Origin: SZUA-229 sp036567985
GTDB lineage: Bacteria; Pseudomonadota; Gammaproteobacteria; SZUA-229
NCBI GenBank assembly: GCA_036567985.1
Contig: DATCTK010000044.1
Location: 25,938 to 89,937 of the forward strand
Length of the DNA: 64,000 nt
Direction: 5' to 3'
The position numbers and the translations under genes are program-made. This document shows positions 23,130 to 32,534 of the stretch, piece after piece; within the stretch, counting starts at the first letter, position 1; every line of letters begins with the position of its first letter. Below the pieces are notes generated by a model. That model was not told the DNA's origin. It did not search any database and was given only the letters and a program-made list of their open reading frames with translations.

Positions 23130-24074
23130 ATGCTATTAAGGATATTTGGTCTATGCTGTGCGCTGGTCGTGTCTGGCTGTAGTCAGAATGGCGAACCCAC
23201 CTTGCGTATCGGCACCAATGTATGGCCTGGTTATGAACCGCTGTATCTGGCCAGGCAGCTGGGCCATCTGGACAGCAAGCGTATCCGCCTGATTGAATAC
23301 ACCTCGACCTCCCAGGTACTGAAAGCCTATCGTAGTGGCCTGATCGATGGCGCTGCCGTTACCCTTGATGAAGCCATCAGCCTGCAGGCGGCGGGTGAGG
23401 ATGTGCGTGTGGTGCTGGTGCTGGATGTGTCTGACGGTGCAGACGCGCTGGTTGCACATCGGGATATAGCGCGGCTTGAGGATCTTGAAGGCAAACGTAT
23501 CGGTGTTGAGCATTCCGCGCTGGGTGCCTATTTAATCAGCCGGATTATTACCAGGGCACAGCTGGATGAGAGCCAGTTGCAAATTGTGCCGCTGGAAGTG
23601 AACCGACATCAACGGGCGTTTCTTGATGGCGAGGTCGATGCGGTTGTGACCATGGAACCGGTTCGTAGCCGTTTGCTTGAAGCAGGTGGCCAGGTACTGT
23701 TTGACAGTTCGCAGATACCCGGTGAAATTGTTGATGTACTGATTGTGCGTGCCGACAGGCTGGCACAATTTGGCGGGCATGTGGAATATCTGCAAAACGT
23801 CTGGTTTGATGTGATAGCACAGATAAAAAAATCACCACAGCTACATCTGGCAGATTTGAATAGCCGCTTACGGCTGGAGGAAAACGATGCCAGGTTCGCA
23901 TTCAGCGCAATCCGCTTTCCCGACAGAACAGATAATCAGCGCATGTTGAGCGCAAGCGGAAAAAACAATTTGCTGCAGCTGTCTCGCGAGATGACTAAAC
24001 TTATGCATGAACATCGTTTAATTCAGGCCCAGGTGAACACCGAGGTGATGTTCACAGGCAATAACCCCCAATAA
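23130..24074 (+). CDS. Substrate-binding lipoprotein, NrtA/SsuA/ThiY-like
   Basis: This 314-residue protein has a lipoprotein signal with lipobox VSGC (cysteine about residue 17), then a periplasmic-binding fold of the ABC-transporter type: RIGTNVWPGYEPLYLARQLG, DGAAVTLDEA, ALVAHRDIARLEDLEGKRIGV and the AVVTMEPVR motif. Family members bind nitrate, sulfonates, taurine or thiamin precursors. No permease or ATPase gene is nearby; a hybrid kinase starts 8 bases after the stop. It is therefore more likely a ligand sensor for that kinase than part of a transporter (inference). GGGGAA lies before the ATG. Confidence 0.88.
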   Translation: MLLRIFGLCCALVVSGCSQNGEPTLRIGTNVWPGYEPLYLARQLGHLDSKRIRLIEYTSTSQVLKAYRSGLIDGAAVTLDEAISLQAAGEDVRVVLVLDVSDGADALVAHRDIARLEDLEGKRIGVEHSALGAYLISRIITRAQLDESQLQIVPLEVNRHQRAFLDGEVDAVVTMEPVRSRLLEAGGQVLFDSSQIPGEIVDVLIVRADRLAQFGGHVEYLQNVWFDVIAQIKKSPQLHLADLNSRLRLEENDARFAFSAIRFPDRTDNQRMLSASGKNNLLQLSREMTKLMHEHRLIQAQVNTEVMFTGNNPQ

Positions 24075-24082
24075 TACAGTGC

Positions 24083-26410
24083 GTGCCTATGCGATTTCCC
24101 CTCAGTGTTAAGGTTTCAATCGGTGTTGTAGTAGCCGTGGTGCTAATCGTTAGCATCCTGCTGGTAAATGCCTACTATTTTCTGATTGCCTACGAAACCG
24201 ATGAGCTGAAACGTAAACTGCATGTTGACCTGTCACGCATGCAGCATACCCTGGAGTTTCTGTCCCGACATAATGAGCACGAACAAATGCAGGTGGAGCT
24301 GTCATCACTGGCGACACTGCCGCATGTTCAACTGGCGCTGTTGCTTGATGAAAACAGCCGTGTTATTGCTTCCTCGCAACTGGTACACCTGGGGAAAAAT
24401 GCTGTTGATGGTGTACTGACCCGTCAAGGCCAGGCAGTGCTGCAAAACAAACAGACATCAGGCAATCGCCTGAGTTCGCTGGTATGGGAGGACAAGAGTG
24501 CACAGCATCTGTTCGCGATTTATCCACTGGTGCTGGGCTTGCAGGATACTGACAAATTAATTGATAACCGTATCGGTTATATCTATGCACGCCTGGATCT
24601 TTCATGGGCCGCCGACAAATCGATGCAGATACTGCAGCTAAAGGCTGCACCCATGCTGTTTATATTGCTGCTGATGGTGGCGTTTTTTATTGTCCTGCAT
24701 GATCGGTTCCTGGTGCGCAGAATTAAAAATATTAACCAGGCGGCGAAAGCTTTTGCCAGTTCGGGTTATCAGTCACGGGCCAGGGTTAAAGGCAATGATG
24801 AGCTCACTGACCTGGCGATCAGCTTTAACCAGATGGCCGACACCGTAGAACAGAAAAATACCGAGCTGGTGAATAAGGAAGAAAGTATTTCATTGATACT
24901 GAATACCATGGAGAACGGTGTGATCACCATTGATGAAGGCGGTCGGATACACAGTTTTAACCGTGCTGCAGAGAGAATGTTCGGTTACAGCGATACGGAA
25001 ATTATCGGTAAAAATGTCAGTTGCATTATGCCCGAGCCCTATCGCAGTGAACATAACGGTTATATACAGCATTTCCTGCAAACCGGTGAAAAGAAAATTA
25101 TTGGCAATGCCCGCGATGTGCCAGCACAACACAAGGACGGAGATGAATTCTCAATTCACCTGTCTGTGAATGAGTTGCCATACCAGGTTGACGGTAAACG
25201 CATGTTTATCGGATCCTGCACAGACATTACGCTGTTAAAACAGCAGGAGATGCAGTTAAGGCATAGCCAGAAAATGGATGCACTGGGTAAACTTACCGGT
25301 GGTATCGCCCATGACTACAATAATATGCTGGGGGTGATACTGGGGTATTCCGAGCTGTTGCTGGATCAGTTGCCCGATGATTCAAAAATTAAAAAATACG
25401 TTAATGAAATTTTCCATGCTGGCAACCGGGGTGCGAATCTGACGAAAAAACTACTCTCATTTTCCCGGCAGAAATCGGCTGAGCCAGATGTGGTGGATAT
25501 CAATAGTGTGCTGGAACAGAACAGAAACATGCTGGAAAAAACGCTCACTGCGCGTATCCAGCTTGAGTTTCATCAGCAGGCAGATCTGTGGCCGGTGTTT
25601 CTTGATCGAAATGACCTGGAAGACGCCATATTAAATATGAGTATTAACGCCATGCATGCAATCGAAGGCAGTGGCAAGCTGGATATACAAACCCGTAATT
25701 TCAATATCGATCGAACGCAGGCGGCTGAACTAAAACTGCCGACAGGTGCGGGTGAATATGTGCGTCTACGCATTTGTGATACGGGTTATGGAATCGACGA
25801 CGAGTCGCTGGGGCGTATCTTCGATCCTTTTTATTCCACCAAGGGTGACCAGGGCAGTGGGCTGGGGCTGAGCCAGGTATATGGTTTTGTTAAACGCAGT
25901 TCGGGGCTGGTGCGGGTTGAATCGGAACTTGCCCGTGGTACCTGTTTTGATCTGTATTTCCCGCGTTATCTGGGGGAGCTGGTGCAAACAGCGTCAAATA
26001 AACAGACACAGGCAGCAACCGCGCGAGGCAAGGAAACGATTCTGGTGGTGGATGATGAGCCTTCATTGCGCTTTTTGCTGGAAGAAACCCTGAGCACGGT
26101 CGGTTATACGGTGTTTATGGCAGAAAATGCGGAACAGGCAATTGAGGTGCTGCAAAAGGAACACATTGACCTGATGATCAGCGATGTCATTATGCCGGGT
26201 ATGGATGGCTATAAGCTGGCTGAATATGTACGTGAACATTATCCGCAGATAAAAATTCAACTGGCCAGTGGATACAGTGATAACCGTCATCAGCAAAGTC
26301 GTGACCCGGAACTGCATGATACCCTGCTAGTAAAGCCCTTCGATCGTCAGCATTTGCTCTATCGAGTACGGGAGTTACTGCATGGAGATGCCACGGGTGG
26401 CGATGCATAG
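24083..26410 (+). CDS. Hybrid sensor histidine kinase (HAMP-PAS-HisKA-HATPase-REC)
   Basis: This protein has 775 residues. It has two membrane segments (about 10-32 and 192-212) around a periplasmic domain of about 160 residues, then HAMP (about 213-265), PAS (270-385), a HisKA domain with the phosphorylated His410 (GGIAHDYNNMLG), an HATPase domain (DTGYGIDD, GSGLGLSQVYG) and a C-terminal receiver with Asp701 (MISDVIMPGMDG). The start is GTG with an ATG two codons on. It overlaps in function with the lipoprotein gene 8 bases upstream, which may deliver its signal, and the receiver-EAL gene downstream may be its output (inference). Confidence 0.93.
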   Translation: MPMRFPLSVKVSIGVVVAVVLIVSILLVNAYYFLIAYETDELKRKLHVDLSRMQHTLEFLSRHNEHEQMQVELSSLATLPHVQLALLLDENSRVIASSQLVHLGKNAVDGVLTRQGQAVLQNKQTSGNRLSSLVWEDKSAQHLFAIYPLVLGLQDTDKLIDNRIGYIYARLDLSWAADKSMQILQLKAAPMLFILLLMVAFFIVLHDRFLVRRIKNINQAAKAFASSGYQSRARVKGNDELTDLAISFNQMADTVEQKNTELVNKEESISLILNTMENGVITIDEGGRIHSFNRAAERMFGYSDTEIIGKNVSCIMPEPYRSEHNGYIQHFLQTGEKKIIGNARDVPAQHKDGDEFSIHLSVNELPYQVDGKRMFIGSCTDITLLKQQEMQLRHSQKMDALGKLTGGIAHDYNNMLGVILGYSELLLDQLPDDSKIKKYVNEIFHAGNRGANLTKKLLSFSRQKSAEPDVVDINSVLEQNRNMLEKTLTARIQLEFHQQADLWPVFLDRNDLEDAILNMSINAMHAIEGSGKLDIQTRNFNIDRTQAAELKLPTGAGEYVRLRICDTGYGIDDESLGRIFDPFYSTKGDQGSGLGLSQVYGFVKRSSGLVRVESELARGTCFDLYFPRYLGELVQTASNKQTQAATARGKETILVVDDEPSLRFLLEETLSTVGYTVFMAENAEQAIEVLQKEHIDLMISDVIMPGMDGYKLAEYVREHYPQIKIQLASGYSDNRHQQSRDPELHDTLLVKPFDRQHLLYRVRELLHGDATGGDA

Positions 26411-26564
26411 GGACAATATTTAAACGGTCAGTCCCGCAAGTTGCCCCAGCATTGTTCAAAGTGAGTCTGGATTATTCACAGACAGCCTATGCCACTTGTG
26501 CTACATATACAAAGCACTGGTTGATTAAAGAGGATATGTAGCGATTGATGGCACGTGTATTACA

Positions 26565-26629
26565 GGATCATCTGCCTGATATGCAAAGGCAGAGCGTAGT
26601 TACAGCTTTGTCCGGGGTACAGATGATCC
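26565..26629 (+). promoter_or_regulatory. Structured leader before the receiver-EAL gene
   Basis: A perfect 10-base inverted repeat (GGATCATCTG at 26565-26574 and CAGATGATCC at 26620-26629) closes a 45-base region with a further short pairing (GCAAAG with CTTTGT). It ends 27 bases before the ATG. It could be a riboswitch-like or regulatory RNA element, or an operator pair. I could not match it to the c-di-GMP riboswitch pattern with confidence. Confidence 0.4.
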
Positions 26630-26656
26630 GCACTGAGACAGGCCGGAAGGGATCTA

Positions 26657-27841
26657 ATGGCTAGAATTTATATCGTAGACGATGATATACAGGTTGCGGA
26701 GCTGTTTTCTGCTGCCATCGACAGTGTGGGCATAGACAACCAGTACTTCACCAATGCACGGGAGTTTCTGGATTTGGATCTGAAGGATACGGATGTTGTT
26801 CTGCTGGATCTGAATATGCCGGACATTGATGGTATCGAAGTGATTCGTGTGCTGGGTAAAAATTCTGCACAGGTTCAACTGGTGCTGATCAGCGGGCATG
26901 ACAAGGGGGTTCTGCACTCTGCGCAACAGCTGGCCCAGGCACATGCGCTGCGTGTTGCCGGCAGCCTGAGCAAACCGGTGTCGATTGAAAAGCTCAAGAT
27001 GCTGGTGATCGAGCTGTCACAACAGGCGCAGTCGAGCAACCGGCAGGGTGTGGCTGCGCAACATATGCCGACGCTTGAGGAACTGAAAACCGCTTTGCGT
27101 GAAAAGCAGCTGGTGCTGCATTACCAGCCACAAATTGATATCAGGAGCGGCGAGCTGCACGGGGTTGAAGCACTGTCACGCTGGCAGCATCCAGAGCGCG
27201 GACTGATATTTCCCGATATGTTTATTCCACTGGCTGAACAGCATGACCTGATCGGTGAGCTGACTGCTGAGGTGATTGGCCAGTCGATTGAGCAGAGTCG
27301 AAAGTGGCAGCAACAGGGTCTGACAAGCAATATCTCGGTGAATATTTCGGCGGATAATATTACCAGCCTGTCCTTGCCCGAGCAGCTCAGTGACCTGTTA
27401 ATCAATAACCAGCTGGATCCCGCCATGCTCACCCTGGAGATTACCGAAAGCGCACTGATGTGTGAGCTGGTGACCTCGCTGGATATTCTCACCCGACTGC
27501 GCATGAAAGGCTTTGGCCTGTCGATTGATGACTTTGGTACCGGTTATTCCTCGCTGTCCCAGTTACACCGCATTCCATTTACCGAGCTGAAAATCGATAA
27601 AAGTTTTACCATGTCGATGGCTCAGGACGAGGAATCCAGGGCAATTGTTAAAACCTGTATTATGTTAGGTCAGGAGCTGAATATGCAGGTGGTGGCTGAA
27701 GGGGTGGAATCAGCCGAAATTTTAATGCTGCTTGAAAACTATGGTTGCGATATCGCACAGGGCTACCATATTGCCAGGCCCATGCCGGCTGAGAATTTGC
27801 CGGGCTGGGTGCGGCAATCAGGTATGGTGGTCAATGCGTAA
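26657..27841 (+). CDS. Response regulator with EAL c-di-GMP phosphodiesterase domain
   Basis: This protein has 394 residues. An N-terminal receiver domain has the acidic pocket (IVDDD) and phosphoacceptor Asp51 (LLDLNMPDIDG). A C-terminal EAL domain starts near residue 138, with the signature Glu171 in GVEALSRW and the catalytic DDFGTGYSSL motif, so an active phosphodiesterase that breaks down cyclic di-GMP is expected. GGAAGGGA lies 5 bases before the ATG. It probably takes phosphate from the hybrid kinase upstream, linking a periplasmic ligand to c-di-GMP turnover. It converges with ispG. Confidence 0.93.
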   Translation: MARIYIVDDDIQVAELFSAAIDSVGIDNQYFTNAREFLDLDLKDTDVVLLDLNMPDIDGIEVIRVLGKNSAQVQLVLISGHDKGVLHSAQQLAQAHALRVAGSLSKPVSIEKLKMLVIELSQQAQSSNRQGVAAQHMPTLEELKTALREKQLVLHYQPQIDIRSGELHGVEALSRWQHPERGLIFPDMFIPLAEQHDLIGELTAEVIGQSIEQSRKWQQQGLTSNISVNISADNITSLSLPEQLSDLLINNQLDPAMLTLEITESALMCELVTSLDILTRLRMKGFGLSIDDFGTGYSSLSQLHRIPFTELKIDKSFTMSMAQDEESRAIVKTCIMLGQELNMQVVAEGVESAEILMLLENYGCDIAQGYHIARPMPAENLPGWVRQSGMVVNA

Positions 27842-27846
27842 GCGAT

Positions 27847-29109
27847 TTAGATTTTCTGGTAACTGCGCTCGATATAGGCGTCTACCAGCTGCTGGAATTC
27901 CGCTGCAATATTATCACCCTTGAGGGTTACGGTTTTTTCGCCGTCTTCATAAACCGGTGCGACCGGCGTCTCCCCCGTGCCCGGCAGGCTGATGCCGATA
28001 TTGGCGTGCTTGCTTTCGCCGGGACCATTGACCACGCAGCCCATTACCGCCACCGACATGCTTTCTACACCCTGGTATTTACTTGCCCATACGGGCATCT
28101 GTTCCCGCAGATAAGCCTGGATCTGTTCCGCCAGCTCCTGGAAGTAGCTGCTGGAGGTGCGTCCGCAACCGGGGCAGGCGGTGACCAGGGGTACAAAGGC
28201 ACGCAATCCCATGGTCTGCAGAATTTCCTGTGCCACAATCACTTCCTTGGTACGTGCGGCACCGGGTTCCGGGGTCAGTGAAATACGTATGGTGTCACCT
28301 ATGCCATCATGCAGCAGAATCGCCAGTGCGGCGGTGGAGGCGACTATGCCCTTGGAGCCCATACCGGCTTCGGTCAGCCCCAGGTGCAGTGCGTAGTCGC
28401 AGCGTTCCGCCAGCGCGCGGTAGACGGTAATCAGGTCCTGTACATCGGACATCTTGCAGGAGAGAATGATTTTGTTCCTGGCCAGCCCCAGTTTTTCTGC
28501 GGTTTCCGCGCTCTCCAGGGCAGAGCGGATAACAGTTTCGAACATCACCGATTTGGGGTCTCTGGGTTCACTGAGCTGTGCATTTTCATCCATCAGTTTT
28601 GCCAGCAGAGCCTGATCCATGCTGCCCCAGTTAACGCCGATACGCACCGGTTTATTGTATTTCACCGCGATCTCGATCATGGTGGCAAACTGCTCGTCGC
28701 GTTTTTTGCCACGGCCCACATTGCCCGGGTTGATGCGGTATTTATCCAGTGCTTCGGCACACTCCGGGCACTGGCTTAACAGCTTGTGGCCGTTAAAGTG
28801 GAAATCACCTACCAGGGGTACGTCTATGCCCATGTGTTTTAAACGGGCCTTGATACCGGGCACGGCCTGAGCCGCTTCCAGGGTGTTCACCGTGATGCGC
28901 ACGATCTCCGAGCCGCTGGCGGCCAGTTCAGCAATCTGGATGGCAGTGGCTACCTCGTCTGCGGTGTCGGTATTGGTCATCGACTGCACCACCACAGGTG
29001 CATCTCCACCAACGGTGACATTGCCCACCTGAACCGGTATGGACTGACGACGGGGACGAAAGGGAGGGTTAAAACTCATGCCATGTTCCTGGAAATCTGT
29101 ATGCTGCAA
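27847..29109 (-). CDS. ispG: 4-hydroxy-3-methylbut-2-enyl diphosphate synthase
   Basis: This protein has 420 residues, slightly longer than Escherichia coli IspG (372), with an N-terminal extension. A TIM-barrel start (VQVGNVTVGGDAPVVVQSMTNTDT, shown here only by SMTNTDTAD) and the iron-sulfur region (VTACPGCGRTSSSYFQEL, VMGCVVNGPGE) are clear. Three conserved cysteines bind the [4Fe-4S] cluster of the enzyme that makes HMBPP in the MEP isoprenoid pathway. The internal ATG (MSFNPPFRP) at about residue 11 is an alternative start. It converges with the EAL gene and diverges from the ATP-NAD kinase-like gene. Confidence 0.97.
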   Translation of the reverse strand: MQHTDFQEHGMSFNPPFRPRRQSIPVQVGNVTVGGDAPVVVQSMTNTDTADEVATAIQIAELAASGSEIVRITVNTLEAAQAVPGIKARLKHMGIDVPLVGDFHFNGHKLLSQCPECAEALDKYRINPGNVGRGKKRDEQFATMIEIAVKYNKPVRIGVNWGSMDQALLAKLMDENAQLSEPRDPKSVMFETVIRSALESAETAEKLGLARNKIILSCKMSDVQDLITVYRALAERCDYALHLGLTEAGMGSKGIVASTAALAILLHDGIGDTIRISLTPEPGAARTKEVIVAQEILQTMGLRAFVPLVTACPGCGRTSSSYFQELAEQIQAYLREQMPVWASKYQGVESMSVAVMGCVVNGPGESKHANIGISLPGTGETPVAPVYEDGEKTVTLKGDNIAAEFQQLVDAYIERSYQKI

Positions 29110-29268
29110 GCTGTCGATGGATTAAGTTGTTTTAGAATCACTTAATGACCGCGTTGATTATGGGTTGTAAGGCAGCTGTGAACAATGCTGACATAGCATG
29201 ATTGTTCAAAGCTGCCTTTATATAGCGTGGTAATATTATCACTTTCGGTAGCAGATGCGGATAGCGAA

Positions 29269-30417
29269 TTGTTTAGATTAGGTTTAATTATTAATCCGCT
29301 GGCGGGGTTAGGTGGTCGTGTCGGGCTGAAAGGCTCCGATGGTGAAGATATTCAGCGTCTGGCGCGCCAGCGGGGTGCCGCTCCACTGGCACAGCAGCGT
29401 ATGCAACAGGCGCTGGATTACCTGCTGGATTACCGTCAGCAGTTGCAGATTTACACAGCCGCAGGTGAGATGGGTGAAACCCTGTGTATGAGTATGGGTT
29501 TTGCACACAGCGTGGTGTTTACACCGCAGGCGGGTGAAACCCATGCAGCAGACACCGAAGCCGCGGTAGAACAGTGCCTGGCACAGGGTATTGACCTATT
29601 GCTGTTTGCCGGTGGCGATGGCACGGCACGCAATGTCTTTAGCGCACTGCAGCGGGCAACTGAGACAGCGGATGGGTCGCTGCAGCTACCGCCGGTAATC
29701 GGCGTGCCGGCAGGTTGCAAAATCCATTCGTCGGTATACGCGGTAACTCCAGCCCATGCGGGTGAGTTGCTCAGCCTGCTACTCAAGGGGCGACCGCTGT
29801 CGCTGGCCGAGGCCTCGGTGATGGATATAGATGAGGAAGCATTTCGTCAGGATCAGGTCAGGGCGCAGCTGTATGGCCACCTGATGGTGCCGGCGGAAAA
29901 CCGTTTTATGCAAAACATGAAACAGGGCGGGGTGCAGCATGGGGAGATTGCCCTGCAGGATATAGCCGCGTTTATGCTGGAAACCATGGAAGATGACTGT
30001 CTGTACCTGATCGGCTCCGGCACCACCCCCAGGGCGATACTCGATGAGCTGGGACTGCCATCAACCCTGCTGGGGGTGGATGCAGTTTACAACCGGCAGT
30101 TACTGGCCAGTGACCTGAGCGAGCAGCAAATTCTGCAGTTACTGGATGAATATGGCAGGGTACGACTGGTGATTACCCCGATCGGTGGACAGGGGCATGT
30201 GTTCGGTCGCGGCAACCAGCAACTCAGCCCGGCTGTGATTCGCCGCCTGGGGATGCAAAATATTGATATTATTTCCACCGCAGAAAAAATACACTCGCTG
30301 AATGGTCAGCCATTGCGGGTGGACACTGGAGATGAGACCCTTAACCAGTCATTGTATGGCATGGTGCCGGTGATTACCGGCTACGATGAAAAAACCCTGT
30401 GCCGCATTGCGCGTTAG
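29269..30417 (+). CDS. ATP-NAD kinase-like protein
   Basis: This 382-residue protein is related to ATP-NAD kinases. The start motif FRLGLIINPLAGLGG and the nucleotide-binding GGDGTARNV (about residues 115-123) are clear, and LGVDAVYNRQLLA with IGGQGHVFGRGNQQLSP is typical of the longer ATP-NAD kinase-like family. The true start is uncertain: I chose TTG at 29269 (MFRLGLI), the usual start of the family, with GCGGA upstream, over an in-frame GTG at 29227. The family is annotated from weak evidence; the exact substrate is not established. The next gene starts within 60 bases. Confidence 0.85.
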   Translation: MFRLGLIINPLAGLGGRVGLKGSDGEDIQRLARQRGAAPLAQQRMQQALDYLLDYRQQLQIYTAAGEMGETLCMSMGFAHSVVFTPQAGETHAADTEAAVEQCLAQGIDLLLFAGGDGTARNVFSALQRATETADGSLQLPPVIGVPAGCKIHSSVYAVTPAHAGELLSLLLKGRPLSLAEASVMDIDEEAFRQDQVRAQLYGHLMVPAENRFMQNMKQGGVQHGEIALQDIAAFMLETMEDDCLYLIGSGTTPRAILDELGLPSTLLGVDAVYNRQLLASDLSEQQILQLLDEYGRVRLVITPIGGQGHVFGRGNQQLSPAVIRRLGMQNIDIISTAEKIHSLNGQPLRVDTGDETLNQSLYGMVPVITGYDEKTLCRIAR

Positions 30418-30473
30418 CTTTAAGCAAACGCATTACAAACACCAATACCAACTCACTTATTTTCAGGACAATT

Positions 30474-31754
30474 ATGAACGACGAAAAATTCAATTATGAC
30501 TTGATGGATTTTCTCGCCATGTCGCCCACGCCGTTTCATGCGGTGGAACAAATTATTTACAAACTGGAGTGCGCCGGCTATCAGCGCCTGTTCGAAGCCG
30601 ATAGCTGGAAACTGGAAACATCACAGGGCTACTATGTAACACGTAATGACTCATCGATTATTGCCTTCAAGCTGGGTGAAGACCCGGTGGCAAAGGGCAT
30701 TAATATGGTAGGCGCACATACCGACAGCCCCTGCCTTAAAGTTAAACCCCGGCCAGATATACTGTTCAATGGTTATTACCAGCTCGGTGTGGAGGTGTAC
30801 GGCGGTGCGCTGTTAAACCCCTGGTTTGACCGTGACCTGTCACTCGCCGGTCGGGTGAACTACCTGGATGAAGACGGTGATCTGTGCAGCACACTGGTTA
30901 ACTTTGAAAACCCGATTGCAGTGATTCCCAGCCTGGCGATTCACCTCGACCGCGAAGCCAATAAAAACCGCAGCGTCAACGCGCAAACCGATATTCCGCC
31001 GATCCTGTTAAAACTGCCGAATTCGGAAAGCGAAGACAAACCGTCCTTCCACGATATTCTGTTGCAGAAAATTCAGGATGAAACCGATGCGACTGAAGTG
31101 CTGGATTTTGAACTGAGTTTTTACGATGTGCAGGAGCCTGCTTATATCGGCCTGCACCAGGACTTTATCGCCAGCGCGCGGCTGGATAACCTGCTCAGTT
31201 GCTACACCGGTTTGATGGCGTTGACGGAAACCAGCAATCCGGGCAGCAAATTACTGGTGTGTACCGATCACGAAGAAGTGGGTAGCGTGTCGACCAGTGG
31301 TGCCCAGGGCACGTTTTTGCAGTCGGTGCTGGAACGCATTGCCGGCAGCCATGAGAACATGGGGCGCATGATGGACCAGTCAATGATGATCTCTGCCGAT
31401 AATGCCCATGCGCTGCATCCTAATTTTGCCGATCGTCACGATGAAAATCACGGGCCGGAAATTAATAAAGGTCCGGTGATTAAAGTGAATGCCAATCAGC
31501 GTTATGCCAGTAATGGCCATACCAGTGCCATCTTCAGACAACTGTGCAAACAGGCGGATGTGCCGGTGCAGTCGTTCGTGGTGCGGTCGGATATGGGCTG
31601 TGGCAGCACCATTGGTCCTATTACTGCGAGTAACCTGGGAGTGAAAACCCTGGATGTGGGTGTGCCGACCTTTGCCATGCATTCAATACGTGAACTGGCC
31701 GGACGCTGGGATGCCTACTACCTGTTCCGGGTGTTAAAGGAATTCTATGCCTGA
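30474..31754 (+). CDS. apeB: M18-family aminopeptidase
   Basis: This protein has 426 residues from the ATG at 30474 (MNDEKFNYDLMDFLAMSPTPFHAVE), which has CAGGA about 8 bases upstream. The M18 metal-binding motifs are visible: GAHTDSPCLKVKP, DNLLSCYTGLMAL, CTDHEEVGSVSTSGAQG, and the C-terminal SVELAGRWD-like stretch SIRELAGRWD with PTFAMHS. It is a cytoplasmic di-zinc aminopeptidase that removes N-terminal residues, with a preference for acidic residues in parts of the family. It probably overlaps in transcript with the ATP-NAD kinase-like gene upstream. Confidence 0.95.
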   Translation: MNDEKFNYDLMDFLAMSPTPFHAVEQIIYKLECAGYQRLFEADSWKLETSQGYYVTRNDSSIIAFKLGEDPVAKGINMVGAHTDSPCLKVKPRPDILFNGYYQLGVEVYGGALLNPWFDRDLSLAGRVNYLDEDGDLCSTLVNFENPIAVIPSLAIHLDREANKNRSVNAQTDIPPILLKLPNSESEDKPSFHDILLQKIQDETDATEVLDFELSFYDVQEPAYIGLHQDFIASARLDNLLSCYTGLMALTETSNPGSKLLVCTDHEEVGSVSTSGAQGTFLQSVLERIAGSHENMGRMMDQSMMISADNAHALHPNFADRHDENHGPEINKGPVIKVNANQRYASNGHTSAIFRQLCKQADVPVQSFVVRSDMGCGSTIGPITASNLGVKTLDVGVPTFAMHSIRELAGRWDAYYLFRVLKEFYA

Positions 31755-31817
31755 TTTATTGTTTAACCTCAGGGCATTTATCTTGTGCTGCAGGACATGT
31801 TTTACAGGTGAATTTCG

Positions 31818-32414
31818 ATGAATAAACCAGTAGCCGAATCCTGCTTACAAAATCAGCAGCCCATTCTGGATGCGTTGCGCGATGTGTTTATCGAAGCGGG
31901 GGAGGTGCTTGAGGTAGGTAGCGGCACCGGTCAGCATGCGGTGTTTTTCAGCCAGCATCTGCCACACCTGACATGGCAGCCCAGTGACCTGCAGGATCAA
32001 CACCCGGGTATGTTATTGTGGCTGGACGAGGTGGAACATAATCGCATCAAACCACCGTTGGTGCTGGATGTGGATGATGAGACATGGCCATTGCAGAATA
32101 TGGACTATGTATTTACCGCCAATACCACGCATATTATTTCACTGTCGCAGGCGGAACGAATGTTTGCGCATATCGCCAGCGTACTAAAACAGGGTGGGCT
32201 GTTTGCCCAGTACGGGCCGTTTAATTATAACGGTGAGTACACATCAGCAAGCAATGCACGATTTGACCAGTGGCTTAAGCAACAGCACCCGCAGAGTTGC
32301 ATCAAGCATTTTGAACAACTGCAGGATTTTGCCGCTGATAATGCGATGCACTGTATTGATGACATTGAAATGCCTGCCAATAACCGCTTGCTTGTGTGGC
32401 AAAAACAGCCTTAA
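31818..32414 (+). CDS. DUF938 SAM-dependent methyltransferase-like protein
   Basis: This protein has 198 residues. The S-adenosylmethionine-binding motif is VLEVGSGTGQHAVFFSQ (about residues 32-48). PHLTWQPSDLQDQH, TANTTHIISLSQAERMF and FNYNGEYTSASNARFDQWLK are typical of DUF938. Its substrate is not known. It lies 60 bases after apeB in the same direction. The start codon is ATG, with GTGAATTTCG upstream as a weak site. Confidence 0.9.
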   Translation: MNKPVAESCLQNQQPILDALRDVFIEAGEVLEVGSGTGQHAVFFSQHLPHLTWQPSDLQDQHPGMLLWLDEVEHNRIKPPLVLDVDDETWPLQNMDYVFTANTTHIISLSQAERMFAHIASVLKQGGLFAQYGPFNYNGEYTSASNARFDQWLKQQHPQSCIKHFEQLQDFAADNAMHCIDDIEMPANNRLLVWQKQP

Positions 32415-32534
32415 AATAAACTAACAAACAGGCGCTGACCCATAAACGAAGTGCCATAAAAATAAATTCGCAAAATAAATTAGCAATATAGATTAGCAAA
32501 TCGACCATCGACCTAGCGTGAACAGGGAAGCAGC

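Noticed and set aside
26565..26629. A c-di-GMP riboswitch of GEMM type before the EAL gene
   Set aside because: A GCAAAG and a CCGGGG stretch are present, but the order and spacing of the conserved core do not fit what I know, so I kept only a structured leader.
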